This document shows positions 1 through 8,842 of a stretch of DNA of 64,000 nt, one piece after another. Under the pieces are notes generated by a model, which did not search any database, was not told the DNA's origin, and saw only the letters and a list, made by a program, of their open reading frames with translations. Source of the stretch: Streptomyces sp. NBC_01723 (GTDB lineage: Bacteria > Actinomycetota > Actinomycetes > Streptomycetales > Streptomycetaceae); the NCBI RefSeq assembly GCF_036246005.1, contig NZ_CP109171.1:6002001-6066000 (forward strand). Direction: 5' to 3'. A program made the position numbers and the translations under genes. Every line of letters starts with the position of its first letter. The first letter of the stretch is position 1.

Positions 1-1
1 G

Positions 2-739
2 CCCTTCGACGGCCGGGCCGAGTACGCCGCCGGGCATCTTCCCGGCGCCGTCTACGTCGACCTGGACCGGGACCTCGCCTCCGCGCCCGGCGGACGCGGC
101 CGGCATCCCCTGCCGGACGTGGCCGAGTTCGGCGCGGCGATGCGCCGGGCGGGCGTGTCGTCGGGCCGTCCGGTAGTCGCCTACGACGGCGGGCAGGGGT
201 GGGCGGCGGCCCGCGCGTGGTGGCTCCTGCACTGGACGGGTCACCCGAACGTGCGGGTTCTCGACGGCGGGTTGCCGGCCTGGGAGGCGCCGCTGTCGAC
301 GGACGTCCCGGTCCCCGAGGAGGGCGACTTCGCCCCGTCGCCGGGCGTGTCGGGGCTGCTGGAGGCGGACGATGCCGCCGCGCTGGCCCGCTCCGGGGTG
401 CTGTTCGACGCCCGCGCGGGCGAGCGTTACCGGGGCGAGGTCGAGCCCATCGATCCCGTCGGCGGTCACATCCCGGGGGCCGTGTCCGCACCGACGACGG
501 ACAACGTGACGGCGGACGGCCGCTTCCTGCCCGCCGGGGAACTCCGGGCGCGTTTCAAGACACTCGGCGCCACGGAGGGCGACGAGGTCGGCGTCTACTG
601 CGGCTCGGGCGTGTCGGGCGCCCACGAGGTGCTCGCCCTGGCGGTGGCGGGCATCCCGGCGGCGTTGTACGTGGGTTCGTGGTCGGAGTGGTCCTCGGAC
701 CCGTCCCGGCCGGTCGCGGTGGGACCGGACCCGCAGTAG
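2..739 (+). CDS. Thiosulfate/3-mercaptopyruvate sulfurtransferase (rhodanese), 5' end off the window
   Basis: Two-domain rhodanese that transfers sulfane sulfur from thiosulfate or 3-mercaptopyruvate to an acceptor in the cytoplasm. The reading frame is open from the first full codon (PFDGRAEY...), so the start lies upstream of the window. The N-terminal, non-catalytic rhodanese domain shows AGHLPGAVYVDL and DGGLPAW. The C-terminal domain has a second substrate-side motif GGHIPGAVSAP and the active-site loop VYCGSGVSG with the catalytic Cys near position 600. It ends at a TAG and faces sepH across a hairpin. The family assignment is secure; thiosulfate versus mercaptopyruvate preference cannot be decided from this fragment. 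Confidence 0.9.
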   Translation, partial: PFDGRAEYAAGHLPGAVYVDLDRDLASAPGGRGRHPLPDVAEFGAAMRRAGVSSGRPVVAYDGGQGWAAARAWWLLHWTGHPNVRVLDGGLPAWEAPLSTDVPVPEEGDFAPSPGVSGLLEADDAAALARSGVLFDARAGERYRGEVEPIDPVGGHIPGAVSAPTTDNVTADGRFLPAGELRARFKTLGATEGDEVGVYCGSGVSGAHEVLALAVAGIPAALYVGSWSEWSSDPSRPVAVGPDPQ

Positions 740-944
740 GGGCGCGGAAGGCGCATACGGGGCGGGCCTGTTCGCGGAGCGGGGTGGACGCAGGGCTCCG
801 GTGGCGCCAGTCGGTGGCGACCGGAGCCAACGGGCCGTGTGCGCGCTCGGCCGGGGAGGCGGACGCGGGCGGGGCGGCCAGGGCGCACCCGACGGGTGAC
901 CGGTCGGCCCCGCGACCGAACAGCACGAGGGTCCCGCGCACGGC

Positions 945-978
945 ACCGGGGCCGCACCCGCGTGGGTACGGCCCCGGT
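945..978. terminator. Hairpin between convergent sulfurtransferase and sepH
   Basis: A 10-bp perfect inverted repeat (945-954 with 969-978) around a 14-nt loop lies in the gap between two convergent genes, so it probably terminates transcription from both sides. There is no T-tract, as is usual in high-G+C actinomycetes. The remainder of 740-1002 shows nothing coding that I can support. Confidence 0.5.
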
Positions 979-1002
979 CCCGGACGTAAGGGTGCCCGGG
1001 CC

Positions 1003-2064
1003 CTAGTCCTGCTTCTTGCGGCGGGTGCCGAAGACGATCTCGTCCCAGCTCGGCACCGCCGCGCGGCGGCCCGGACGGACGCCGTCGGCCTCCGCCTGGC
1101 GGTCGGTGGAGCCGGTGAGCCGGTCGCGGTGACTGGCCACCGAGCGCGGCATCAGCACGTCGGCATAGGCGGAACCGGCCGACGCTGCGGGCGCCGGGGG
1201 CTCCTCCACCTCGGGCTCCTCGGCCGGTTCCTCCACCATCGGTTCCGGGGCGCGCTCGGGCACCACCAGGTCGCCGCGGAAGCTCGGTACGGCCTCCAGG
1301 AGGCTGGTGAGCGAGTCCCGTTCGCGTTCGGCGGAGGCGGTGGCCGCGCTCTCCTCGGCGGGCTCGGACGGCGGCGGGGGCAGGCTCGGCCGCTCCCGCT
1401 GCTCCCGGTCGAGGGAACGGTCCAGCGGCCGGTCGCGCGGCAGCCGTGCGATGCGCGGCACGAACGGGAAGCTGGGCTCGGCCGCGGCGAGGTCGTCGGA
1501 CTCGCCGATCAGCGCGCGTGCCTCCGAGTCGACGGCCTGGACGAGCCGCCGGGGCGGGTCGTACGTCCAGCTCGCCGAGTGCGGTTCCCCGGCGACCACG
1601 TAGACCAGGAGTACTTCCCAGGTGCCGTCGTCGCGGCGCCAGGAGTCCCACTGGACGGTGTCCTTGTCGGCGCCGCGCAGCAACAGCCGCTCCTGGACCG
1701 CCTCGCCAAGGGGCGGCCCGGAGTTCTCGCCGGGGCGGCGGACGGGGGTCTTGCGGGCCCGCTCCGCCATGAAGGCGCGCTCGGCCAGCACGGGACCCTC
1801 GAAGCGCCGTACGCGGTCGACGGGGATGCCGGCCATCTGGGCGACCTCTTCCGCGGTCGCGCCGGCACGTATACGCGCCTGGATGTCGCGGGGGCGGAGA
1901 TGACTCTCCACCTCGATCTCGATCTGGCCGAGGCGGGGACGGTCGCCGCGCACGGCGACCCGGAGTCGTTCGTCGATCGGAAGCGTGTACTCCGTGCTGT
2001 CCGCAGCCTTCAGCACCAGCCGTGTGCCGTCATTCGAGACGGCCACGACACGCAGTTCGGGCAT
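1003..2064 (-). CDS. sepH: Cell-division regulator SepH (DUF3071)
   Basis: SepH is an actinobacterial cytosolic protein that stimulates FtsZ assembly at division septa. The protein starts MPELRVVAVSNDGTRLVLKA, the characteristic DUF3071 opening. Residues about 60-110 form a helix-turn-helix region (ATAEEVAQMAGIPVDRVRRFEGP). The C-terminal half is acidic and Pro/Ser/Glu-rich, hence probably disordered, and ends in the short conserved tail SWDEIVFGTRRKKQD. The ATG at 2064 is chosen because it matches the family N-terminus and has GGAGG just upstream; an in-frame extension to 2154 lacks both. At 353 residues the length is normal. It is monocistronic as far as can be seen, divergent from the membrane-protein gene at 2538. 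Confidence 0.93.
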   Translation of the reverse strand: MPELRVVAVSNDGTRLVLKAADSTEYTLPIDERLRVAVRGDRPRLGQIEIEVESHLRPRDIQARIRAGATAEEVAQMAGIPVDRVRRFEGPVLAERAFMAERARKTPVRRPGENSGPPLGEAVQERLLLRGADKDTVQWDSWRRDDGTWEVLLVYVVAGEPHSASWTYDPPRRLVQAVDSEARALIGESDDLAAAEPSFPFVPRIARLPRDRPLDRSLDREQRERPSLPPPPSEPAEESAATASAERERDSLTSLLEAVPSFRGDLVVPERAPEPMVEEPAEEPEVEEPPAPAASAGSAYADVLMPRSVASHRDRLTGSTDRQAEADGVRPGRRAAVPSWDEIVFGTRRKKQD

Positions 2065-2537
2065 GGGGACCTCCCGGGTGGTGCCTGCCGACGTCACGTG
2101 CGTCGCTGCTTCCGCTCTGTCGAGTGTGGCCTGCCCGGGTGCAGCCTGCCACAACCTTGCCGAGTTGCCCGGCGTGTCGGGCGCGGGCCCTGGATCGCCG
2201 TTATGGCACGGTTACTTGTTCGCAACGCTAAGTGACCAACTCCGTCACCCTGTGCAACTAGCTCCCCTCCCGGCGGTCCTTCAAGGCTCCGAACCCCCTG
2301 TCGGGAGACCGGACCCAGGGCTCGCAACAGTACTCCATTCGGGCCACGTGCGTGGATTGGCGCGCCGCCCAACTTCTGGCAAGAGGGGGTACTCGGCCGC
2401 CCCCGCCGCGAATTGCGCGATCTTGGACGTGGCGTACTTCACGCAATCACCAGAAACGGAACTAATGGTTTCGGTCGCACGTCCCTTTCTCGTGCAGTTG
2501 ATCGGTCCCGTAGGGGAAAGGCAGGCAAGGTCAGAGG
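2065..2537. promoter_or_regulatory. Divergent promoter region sepH / membrane-protein gene
   Basis: This 470-nt gap between divergent starts must contain promoters for both genes. It is more A+T-rich than its surroundings, especially 2220-2260 and 2400-2490. I see no convincing consensus -35/-10 pair and no additional gene; short ORFs on both strands here lack ribosome binding sites and codon bias. Confidence 0.35.
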
Positions 2538-3392
2538 ATGCGCGAAAAGTCCGATGGCGCCGGGGAGGCGGACGTGCGTACGGAGGGGGAGGCCAGGCGG
2601 ATCGACCTGAGCGTGGCCCAGGTCGCGGGCAGCGCGCTGGCCGCGGTGGTGGCCGCCAAGCTCGCCTCCTCGTTCGGCGTCTACGGCACGATCCTGGGTG
2701 CCGGTGTGATCAGTGTGGTCGCCACGTGCGGGGGCTCGGTCCTCCAGCACTTCTTCAAGCGCACCGGGGAGCAGTTCCGGGTCAAGCGCACGGCCGCCGT
2801 CGCCCAGGGGGCGGGACACGGAGCGGCGCCGCCTCCGGGCGAGTTCTCCAAGGGCACCGTCTACCGCGCGCGCACCACGGGCTGGAAGCGCCCGGTGCTC
2901 GCGGCGGCCCTCGTCTTCGGGGTCGCCATGGCCGGGATCACCACGTACGAGGTCGCCTCCGGCGAGAACCTGAGCGGAGGTCACCGCACCACGGTCGGCA
3001 ACGCCCTCTCCGGACACAACAAGTCCGCTTCGGATTCGGGAAACTCCGATGATTCGGGCGATTCCGGCGATTCCGGGAACTCCGAGAACGGCAAGGGCGA
3101 CCCGGGCGGCTCCGGGAACTCCGGGGGCGACGGGTCGGGAAGCGACACCCCGGCCGCCACGCCGTCCGGAACCCCGAGCGGAACCGGCGACGACACATCC
3201 TCGGGAGGTGACGCCGGGCAGGACGGCGGTACGGCGACCAGCCCGACGCCCACCCCGGGTGCCACCGAGGGCGAGGGTTCCGGCGACTCCGGGAGCCCCG
3301 CCCCCGACGACTCGGCTACGGCCCCAGAACCCGGCGCAAGTAGTCGTTCAGGAACAGACGGTCAGGGTCAAGGCGGTCCCGCAGCGCAGTGA
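2538..3392 (+). CDS. Membrane protein with long Gly/Ser/Asp-rich extracytoplasmic tail
   Basis: Function unknown. After a short charged N-terminus there is a hydrophobic Ala/Val-rich helix pair (residues about 28-70: AGSALAAVVAAKLAS... ILGAGVISVVATCGG), a basic cytoplasmic stretch, and a second clear membrane helix at about 118-138 (RPVLAAALVFGVAMAGITTYEV). Everything after about residue 150 is a low-complexity tail of GDSGNS, PSGTPSG and PTPTPG type repeats, probably outside the cell. The ATG has AGAGG eight bases upstream. The last 77 nt overlap, tail to tail, the 3' end of the lactone oxidase gene on the other strand, so the final 25 residues are antisense to that gene. Such tails tolerate extension, but a shifted frame near the end cannot be excluded. 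Confidence 0.75.
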   Translation: MREKSDGAGEADVRTEGEARRIDLSVAQVAGSALAAVVAAKLASSFGVYGTILGAGVISVVATCGGSVLQHFFKRTGEQFRVKRTAAVAQGAGHGAAPPPGEFSKGTVYRARTTGWKRPVLAAALVFGVAMAGITTYEVASGENLSGGHRTTVGNALSGHNKSASDSGNSDDSGDSGDSGNSENGKGDPGGSGNSGGDGSGSDTPAATPSGTPSGTGDDTSSGGDAGQDGGTATSPTPTPGATEGEGSGDSGSPAPDDSATAPEPGASSRSGTDGQGQGGPAAQ

Positions 3393-4653
3393 ACTCGCCG
3401 AAGCGCGGGTAGGCCCGGGAGAAGTACTCGGCGTCCCGGGTGTGCACCTTGCCCCAGTGCGGCCGCCCCTCGTGCGCCGTGAAGATGCGCTCGGCGGCGG
3501 TGAAGTACGCCTGGTAGGGCGTGCCCCGGAACATGTGCACGGCGACGTACGCGCTGTCGCGGCCTGAGGCGGTGGACAGCGTGATGTCGTCGGCCGGGGC
3601 CGTGCGCACCTCGACCGGGAAGCTGATCCTGAGCCGTGACCGGTCGACCATCGCCTTGAGTTCGCGCAGCGTCTCGACGACCGCCTCGCGCGGCACGGCG
3701 TACTCCATCTCCATGAACCGCACCCGGCGTGGCGAGGTGAAGACCTTGTGCGGGGTGTCCGTGTACGTCCGCGCGGAGAGCGCCTTGCTGGAGAACCGGG
3801 CGATCGCCGGGATGGCGCCGGGGGCGGCGCGGCCGATCCAGTTGGCGGCCTGGAAGGCGCCGTTGGACAGGAACTCGTCCTCGAACCAGCCCTGGAGCCG
3901 GCCGACGGGCTGCTCCGGTCCGGCGCTGCGGTTGTTGCGCTTGGTGTTGGTGTTCCCGGTGTGCGGGAACCAGTAGAACTCGAAGTGCTCGTTCTCGGTC
4001 CACAGTTCGTCGAAGTCGGCGAGGACCCGCTCGAAGGGCATCGGTTCCTCACGCGCGGTGAGCAGGAAGAGCGGCTCCACGGCGAAGGTGATGGCGGTGA
4101 CGACGCCCAGCGCGCCCAGGCCGATCCGGGCGGCGGCGAACACCTCGGGGTTCTCCCGCTCGGAACAGGTCAGCACCGAGCCGTCCGCGGTGACCATTTC
4201 CAGCCCCCGGATCTGGGCGGCGATCGAGGCCGACTCGCGGCCCGTGCCGTGGGTGCCGGTACTGGTGGCCCCGGAGACGGTCTGCTCCACGATGTCGCCC
4301 ATGTTGGTCAGCGACAGCCCCTCACGCGCGAGGGCCAGGTTGAGCCGCTTGAGCGGGGTGCCCGCCTCCACCGTGACCGTCATGGCGGCACGGTCGATGT
4401 CGCGGATGCCCGTCAACAGTTGAGGGCGGATCAACAGGCCGTCCGTCGCCGCTATGGAGGTGAAGGAGTGCCCGGTGCCGACCGCCTTGACCCGCAGTCC
4501 CTCCCCGGCCGCCGCGCGGACCGCGTCGGCCAGCTCCTCGACGGAGGCGGGAGTGACCTCCCGCGCGGGGCGCGCGGAGACGTTGCCGCCCCAGTTACGC
4601 CATGTGCCGTTCCGGCCGTTCGCCCTGCCGCTCGCCGTGCGTGTGCTGCTCAA
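3316..4653 (-). CDS. FAD-dependent D-arabinono-1,4-lactone oxidase family protein
   Basis: Sugar-acid lactone oxidase of the FAD-binding type 4 / ALO family, cytoplasmic or membrane-associated. The FAD domain shows AVGTGHSFTSIA, with the GxGHS histidine that carries covalent flavin in this family, and THGTGRESASIA. The C-terminal ALO domain includes HWGKVHT and ends in the typical LDPDRLFLNDYLRRVLG. I place the start at TTG 4653 because GGAGG precedes it by five bases and the family N-terminus (NGRNGTWRNWGGNVSARP) begins a few residues later. This start overlaps the end of the MFS gene by about 60 nt; GTG 4668 is an alternative. The two genes are co-directional and probably co-transcribed. 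The exact substrate is not evident. Confidence 0.85.
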   Translation of the reverse strand: MSSTRTASGRANGRNGTWRNWGGNVSARPAREVTPASVEELADAVRAAAGEGLRVKAVGTGHSFTSIAATDGLLIRPQLLTGIRDIDRAAMTVTVEAGTPLKRLNLALAREGLSLTNMGDIVEQTVSGATSTGTHGTGRESASIAAQIRGLEMVTADGSVLTCSERENPEVFAAARIGLGALGVVTAITFAVEPLFLLTAREEPMPFERVLADFDELWTENEHFEFYWFPHTGNTNTKRNNRSAGPEQPVGRLQGWFEDEFLSNGAFQAANWIGRAAPGAIPAIARFSSKALSARTYTDTPHKVFTSPRRVRFMEMEYAVPREAVVETLRELKAMVDRSRLRISFPVEVRTAPADDITLSTASGRDSAYVAVHMFRGTPYQAYFTAAERIFTAHEGRPHWGKVHTRDAEYFSRAYPRFGEFTALRDRLDPDRLFLNDYLRRVLGP

Positions 4654-5851
4654 CGGTGCCTCCCCGACGCGGATCCGGCCGCTTGAGCCGGCGGTACCCG
4701 AGGAAACCGACCGCGACCGCGACAGCCCCGGCCACCGCCGGAACCCAGTACCCCGCACGCGCCCCGGAGGCGTCGATCACCCAGCCGCCCCCCGAGGAGC
4801 CGAGCGCGACCCCGACCGCGAGTCCGGTGCTCACCCAGGTCATGCCCTCGGTGAGCTGCGCGCGTGGTACGTGCTCTTCGATGAGGGACATCGTCGTGAT
4901 CATCGTCGGAGCGATGGACAGACCCGCAACGAACAGCGCCGCGGCCAGAAACAGCAGGTTTCCGACCAGTAGCAGGGGGATCATACTCACGGCCATCGCA
5001 CACACGCCCAGCAGCCAGCGACGCTCGGGCGGACCGGCGAAGCGCAGCAGCCCGAAGATCATGGCCGCCGTGCACGACCCCGCCGCGTACAGGGCGAGGA
5101 CGAGGCTGGCGGCGGCCTTGTGCCCCTCCTCCTCGGCGAACGCCACGGTGACGACGTCGATGGCACCGAAGATCGTCCCCGTGGCCGCGAACGTGCAGAC
5201 CAGGACCTGGAGGCCCCGCGAGCGCAGCGCGGTGCCGCCGCCCTTGTGCTCACGCGGATGCGGTACCGGCTCGGTGGCCCGCTGCGCGGTGAGCCAGAAG
5301 ACGCCGGTCGCCAGGAAGCAGGCGGCGAGCAGCGGCCCGGCCTCCGGGAACCACGCCGTGGACAGGCCGATGGAGATGATCGGCCCGAAGATGAAGCAGA
5401 TCTCGTCCACCACGGACTCGAAGGAGTACGCGGTGTGCAGCTGTGGGGTGCCCCGGTACAGGGCCGCCCAGCGGGCCCGGACCATCGCGCCGAGGCTCGG
5501 CACGCAGCCGATGCCGACGCAGGCCGCGAACAGCACCCAGTCCGGCCACCCGTAGTGCGCGGCCGGCAGCAGCACCGCCGCCGCGGTCAGCGACACCAGG
5601 GTCGCCGGGCGCAGCACCCGCCGCTGCCCGTAGCGGTCCACCAGACGGGAGACCTGCGGTCCGGCCACGGCGGCGGCGAGCGCGATGGTGGCCGACAGCG
5701 CCCCGGCCAGTCCGTACCGCCCGGTGAGCTGCGAGATCATGGTCACCACGCCGATGCCCATCATCGACAGCGGCATCCGGCCGAGGAAGCCCGCGGCGGA
5801 GAAGCCCTTGCTTCCGGGGGCGGCGAACAGGGCGCGGTAGGGGCTGGCCAA
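4595..5851 (-). CDS. MFS transporter
   Basis: Integral membrane protein of about 418 residues with about twelve hydrophobic segments and the usual MFS loop-2 motif variant, here SRLVDRYGQRRVLRP (a G-x-x-D-R-x-G-R-R type sequence). The two halves are separated by a charged central loop near residue 200 (PHPREHKGGG). It is probably a drug/metabolite efflux permease; the substrate is unknown. The start is uncertain: TTG 5851 is chosen because GGAG lies seven to ten bases upstream and the sequence that follows (ASPYRALFAAPG) resembles MFS N-termini. The frame stays open to 5962. Downstream and overlapping is the lactone oxidase, which suggests a shared transcript. Confidence 0.85.
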   Translation of the reverse strand: MASPYRALFAAPGSKGFSAAGFLGRMPLSMMGIGVVTMISQLTGRYGLAGALSATIALAAAVAGPQVSRLVDRYGQRRVLRPATLVSLTAAAVLLPAAHYGWPDWVLFAACVGIGCVPSLGAMVRARWAALYRGTPQLHTAYSFESVVDEICFIFGPIISIGLSTAWFPEAGPLLAACFLATGVFWLTAQRATEPVPHPREHKGGGTALRSRGLQVLVCTFAATGTIFGAIDVVTVAFAEEEGHKAAASLVLALYAAGSCTAAMIFGLLRFAGPPERRWLLGVCAMAVSMIPLLLVGNLLFLAAALFVAGLSIAPTMITTMSLIEEHVPRAQLTEGMTWVSTGLAVGVALGSSGGGWVIDASGARAGYWVPAVAGAVAVAVGFLGYRRLKRPDPRRGGTVEQHTHGERQGERPERHMA

Positions 5852-6015
5852 CGAGGTCTCCGGAAAAGGCTCGGCAACGCGCTCAGTAAGGTGCGAACAC
5901 AGTCGATACAGATTACTCGCCGGAACGCCCGGAAACACCCCCGCGGACCTGGTGAAACGCACGGTCGGTACCCCGCCGTTTCCTCGCTGTCAGTGCCTGG
6001 TGGCAGGATCGAGAC

Positions 6016-7143
6016 ATGCCAGACGTGCTCGATGTCAGTCCGTACGACGCCCTGCTCCTGCTCTCGTTCGGCGGCCCGGAGGGCCCGGACGACGTGGTCC
6101 CCTTCCTGGAGAACGTGACGCGAGGGCGGGGCATCCCGAAGGAACGCCTCAAGGAGGTCGGGCAGCACTACTTCCTCTTCGGCGGGGTCAGCCCGATCAA
6201 CGACCAGAACCGCGCCCTGCTCGAAGCCCTCCGCAAGGACTTCGCCGAGCACGGCCTGGACCTGCCGGTCTACTGGGGCAATCGCAACTGGGCGCCGTAC
6301 CTGACGGACACCCTGCGCGACATGGTCCGCGACGGCCGCCGCCGGGTCCTGGTCCTCGCGACCAGCGCCTACGCCTCGTACTCGGGCTGCCGCCAGTACC
6401 GGGAGAACCTCGCGGACGCGCTGGCCGCCCTGGAGTCCGAGGGGCTGGAGCCGCCCCGGGTCGACAAGCTCCGGCACTACTTCAACCACCCGGGGTTCGT
6501 GGAGCCCATGGTCGACGGGGTGGTCCGGTCCCTCGCCGAGCTGCCCGACGAGGTCCGCGACGGCGCGCACATCGCCTTCTCGACCCACTCGATCCCCACC
6601 TCGGCCGCGGACACCTCCGGTCCGGTCGAGGCCCACGGCGACGGCGGGGCCTACGTCCGCCAGCACCTCGACGTCGCCCAGGTGATCGCCGACGCCGTCC
6701 GCGAGCGCACCGGCGTCGACCACCCCTGGCAGCTCGTCTACCAGTCGCGCTCCGGCGCCCCGCACATCCCGTGGCTGGAGCCCGACATCTGCGACCACCT
6801 GGAGGAGCGCCGGGCGGCTGGTGCGCCCGCGGTGGTGATGGCCCCCATCGGGTTCGTCTCCGACCACATGGAGGTCCTGTACGACCTCGACACCGAGGCC
6901 ACCGCCAAGGCCGGGGAGCTGGGGCTGCCGGTGCGCCGCTCGGCGACCGTCGGTGCCGACCCGCGGTTCGCGGCTGCGGTCCGCGACCTCGTCGTGGAGC
7001 GGGCCGCCGACGAACGCGGCGAGGAGGCCGACCCGTGCGCGCTCGGCGCGCTCGGCGCGAGCCACAACCTGTGCCCGGTCGGCTGCTGCCCCGCCCGCGC
7101 CCCCCGGCCCGCCGCGGCGGGCGCCGACAGCCCCTACGCGTGA
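6016..7143 (+). CDS. hemH: Ferrochelatase, probably coproporphyrin ferrochelatase
   Basis: Inserts Fe(II) into the porphyrin late in haem synthesis. Actinobacteria use the coproporphyrin-dependent route, so the likely substrate is coproporphyrin III (CpfC). Motifs are [14 protein letters not shown] at the N-terminus, the catalytic His in IAFSTHSIP, and [14 protein letters not shown] near the metal site. A C-terminal Cys cluster ([10 protein letters not shown]) together with CALGALGA is suited to the [2Fe-2S] cluster found in many actinobacterial enzymes. ATG 6016 follows CAGGAT at normal spacing. Eight bases after its stop is the inositol-monophosphatase gene, so the two form an operon. The length of 375 residues is normal. 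Confidence 0.95.
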   Translation: MPDVLDVSPYDALLLLSFGGPEGPDDVVPFLENVTRGRGIPKERLKEVGQHYFLFGGVSPINDQNRALLEALRKDFAEHGLDLPVYWGNRNWAPYLTDTLRDMVRDGRRRVLVLATSAYASYSGCRQYRENLADALAALESEGLEPPRVDKLRHYFNHPGFVEPMVDGVVRSLAELPDEVRDGAHIAFSTHSIPTSAADTSGPVEAHGDGGAYVRQHLDVAQVIADAVRERTGVDHPWQLVYQSRSGAPHIPWLEPDICDHLEERRAAGAPAVVMAPIGFVSDHMEVLYDLDTEATAKAGELGLPVRRSATVGADPRFAAAVRDLVVERAADERGEEADPCALGALGASHNLCPVGCCPARAPRPAAAGADSPYA

Positions 7144-7151
7144 GGAAGCCC

Positions 7152-7970
7152 GTGACCGACCTGACGACCGACCCGCTCCACGCCGAGCTGCTGACGATCG
7201 CCCGGGAGGCCGCCCACCGCGCGGGCGCGCTGCTGCGCGACGGACGGCCGGCCGACCTCGCGGTCGCCGCCACCAAGTCCAGCCCGATCGACGTGGTCAC
7301 CGAGATGGACATCGCGGCGGAGAAGCTGATCACCGGGCTGATCGCCGATCGCCGCCCCGAGGACGGCTTCCTCGGCGAGGAGGGCGCAGCCGCCGAGGGC
7401 ACGAGCGGCATCCGCTGGGTCATCGACCCGCTCGACGGGACGGTCAACTACCTGTACGGGCTGCCCACCTGGGCGGTCTCCATCGCCGCCGAGCAGGACG
7501 GCGAGCGGGTGGCGGCGGCGGTCGTGGCCCCGATGCGGGGCGAGGCCTACCACGCGGTGCTGGGCGGCGGAGCCTGGGCGACCGGAGCCTGGGAGGGCGA
7601 ACGCGCGCTCGCCTGCCGGCCCGCGGCCCCGCTGGACCAGGCGCTGGTCTCCACCGGCTTCAACTACGTCGCCGACGTCCGCGCGGAGCAGGCCGAGATC
7701 GCGCGGCGGCTCATCCCGCTGGTGCGGGACATCCGGCGCGGAGGCTCGGCCGCGATCGACCTGTGCGACGTGGCCGCGGGACGCCTCGACGGCTACTACG
7801 AACGCGGGCTGCACCCCTGGGACCTCGCGGCAGGCGACCTGATCGCACGTGAGGCGGGCGCGGTGACCGGAGGACGCCCGGGTGAGCGCCCCTCCGGCAC
7901 CCTGACCATCGCGGCCACCCCATCCGTCTTCGAACCCCTCCAGCACCTGCTGACGGACTTCGGGGCGTAG
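7152..7970 (+). CDS. Inositol monophosphatase family protein
   Basis: Mg-dependent phosphatase of the IMPase/CysQ/FBPase superfamily, 272 residues. The metal-binding motifs are complete: the GEEG loop (FLGEEGAA), WVIDPLDGTVNYLYG (the D-P-L-D-G-T signature) and, near the C-terminus, HPWDLAAGDLIAREAGA (W-D-x-A-A-G). GTG 7152 is chosen because GAGGAAG precedes it and it lies just behind the hemH stop; in-frame upstream codons belong to hemH in another frame. Substrate could be inositol-1-phosphate, histidinol phosphate or another phosphate monoester. Confidence 0.9.
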   Translation: MTDLTTDPLHAELLTIAREAAHRAGALLRDGRPADLAVAATKSSPIDVVTEMDIAAEKLITGLIADRRPEDGFLGEEGAAAEGTSGIRWVIDPLDGTVNYLYGLPTWAVSIAAEQDGERVAAAVVAPMRGEAYHAVLGGGAWATGAWEGERALACRPAAPLDQALVSTGFNYVADVRAEQAEIARRLIPLVRDIRRGGSAAIDLCDVAAGRLDGYYERGLHPWDLAAGDLIAREAGAVTGGRPGERPSGTLTIAATPSVFEPLQHLLTDFGA

Positions 7971-8206
7971 GCCTCCGGCGGTGGATCAGGGGGGGGCGGC
8001 CGGACCCCGGGCCCATCGGCGCGGCAGGGCACGACCCGGCCGGTCCCATGGCTCCCGCGCGATGCGCGGGCGGCGCGGCCCGGGGCCACTTGGCAGGGCC
8101 GGCCGGGCCACCGCGGGGCCGGCCCCGGGTGCCCGTCGTCACGGGCCTCGGCCCGAGTCCGCGCGCCGGCCCGCCGCCTCCGCGCCCGGCAGCGCACCCG
8201 GACGCG

Positions 8207-8240
8207 ACGAAACCCCGGCGCTGGATCGCCGGGGCTTCGT
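8207..8240. terminator. Bidirectional terminator hairpin
   Basis: A 14-nt inverted repeat (8207-8220 with 8227-8240; ACGAAACCCCGGCG against its near-perfect complement) with a 6-nt loop sits between the IMPase gene and the convergent small gene at 8255. The rest of 7971-8206 is extremely G+C-rich and shows no supported gene. Confidence 0.65.
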
Positions 8241-8254
8241 CATTCCTGGGTCGG

Positions 8255-8428
8255 TCAGGCGTTGGTCGCCCTTACCTCCACGCCGTGCTCGGCGGCGAGG
8301 CGGCGCAGGTCGTCGAGCTCTCCCAGTTCCACGTCGACAAGGAACTCGTCGCCCTCGTCTCGGGCCCGGGACAGGTCGGACTCGGTCGTCTGTATGCGCT
8401 GCAGAAGTCCTGCGGTGAAAGCGTCCAT
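8255..8428 (-). CDS. Small conserved-looking acidic protein, 57 aa
   Basis: A 57-residue protein beginning MDAFTAGLLQRIQTTE and ending EHGVEVRATNA. It is predicted to be mostly alpha-helical and highly charged (SRARDEGDEFLVDVELGELDDLRRL), and cytosolic. ATG 8428 has GAGGGGGC at ideal spacing, and third-position G+C is strongly biased in this frame, which is why I call it a gene rather than part of the longer open frame up to 8698. Function unknown. It sits next to cutRS, but divergently oriented. Confidence 0.7.
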   Translation of the reverse strand: MDAFTAGLLQRIQTTESDLSRARDEGDEFLVDVELGELDDLRRLAAEHGVEVRATNA

Positions 8429-8842
8429 GCTGCGCCCCCTCGTCCTGGGTCGTGGGTCGTTGGCACGGGGGTGTGCCGTTCGGAAGGGGCGATCACGTCT
8501 CCGGTGGAGTGCCCAGCGCTGCCCTGCCGGGCGGCGACGGTGCCGGACACCCACGCCCGCTCTGCGGAAGCGGACCGCGGCGTACCGCGCGGTAACGCGG
8601 TACAGGCAGAGCGTGATCGCGGGGTGTAAAGCCGTCCTCCCCCCGCTCCTCTTCGCGGAAACCTCAACCACGCGAGAAAATCCTTCATTCCCGCCCACGG
8701 GACTTTCCGCGTCGCCGCCCCGTCTCCCGCCTTACAGCCGACTTATGGCCGAAAAGGGCAGGATGGAGGCAACACACCCACCAGGCCCCTGCCCTCGTGC
8801 GCCGACGGCGCTACGCGGGTGGACACAGGAAGGACAAGCGAC

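Noticed and set aside
199..2235. A 678-codon open frame on the plus strand across the sulfurtransferase and sepH
   Set aside because: Antisense or out-of-frame shadow caused by high G+C; composition is Arg/Gly/Ala-rich without motifs, and sepH on the other strand explains the region.
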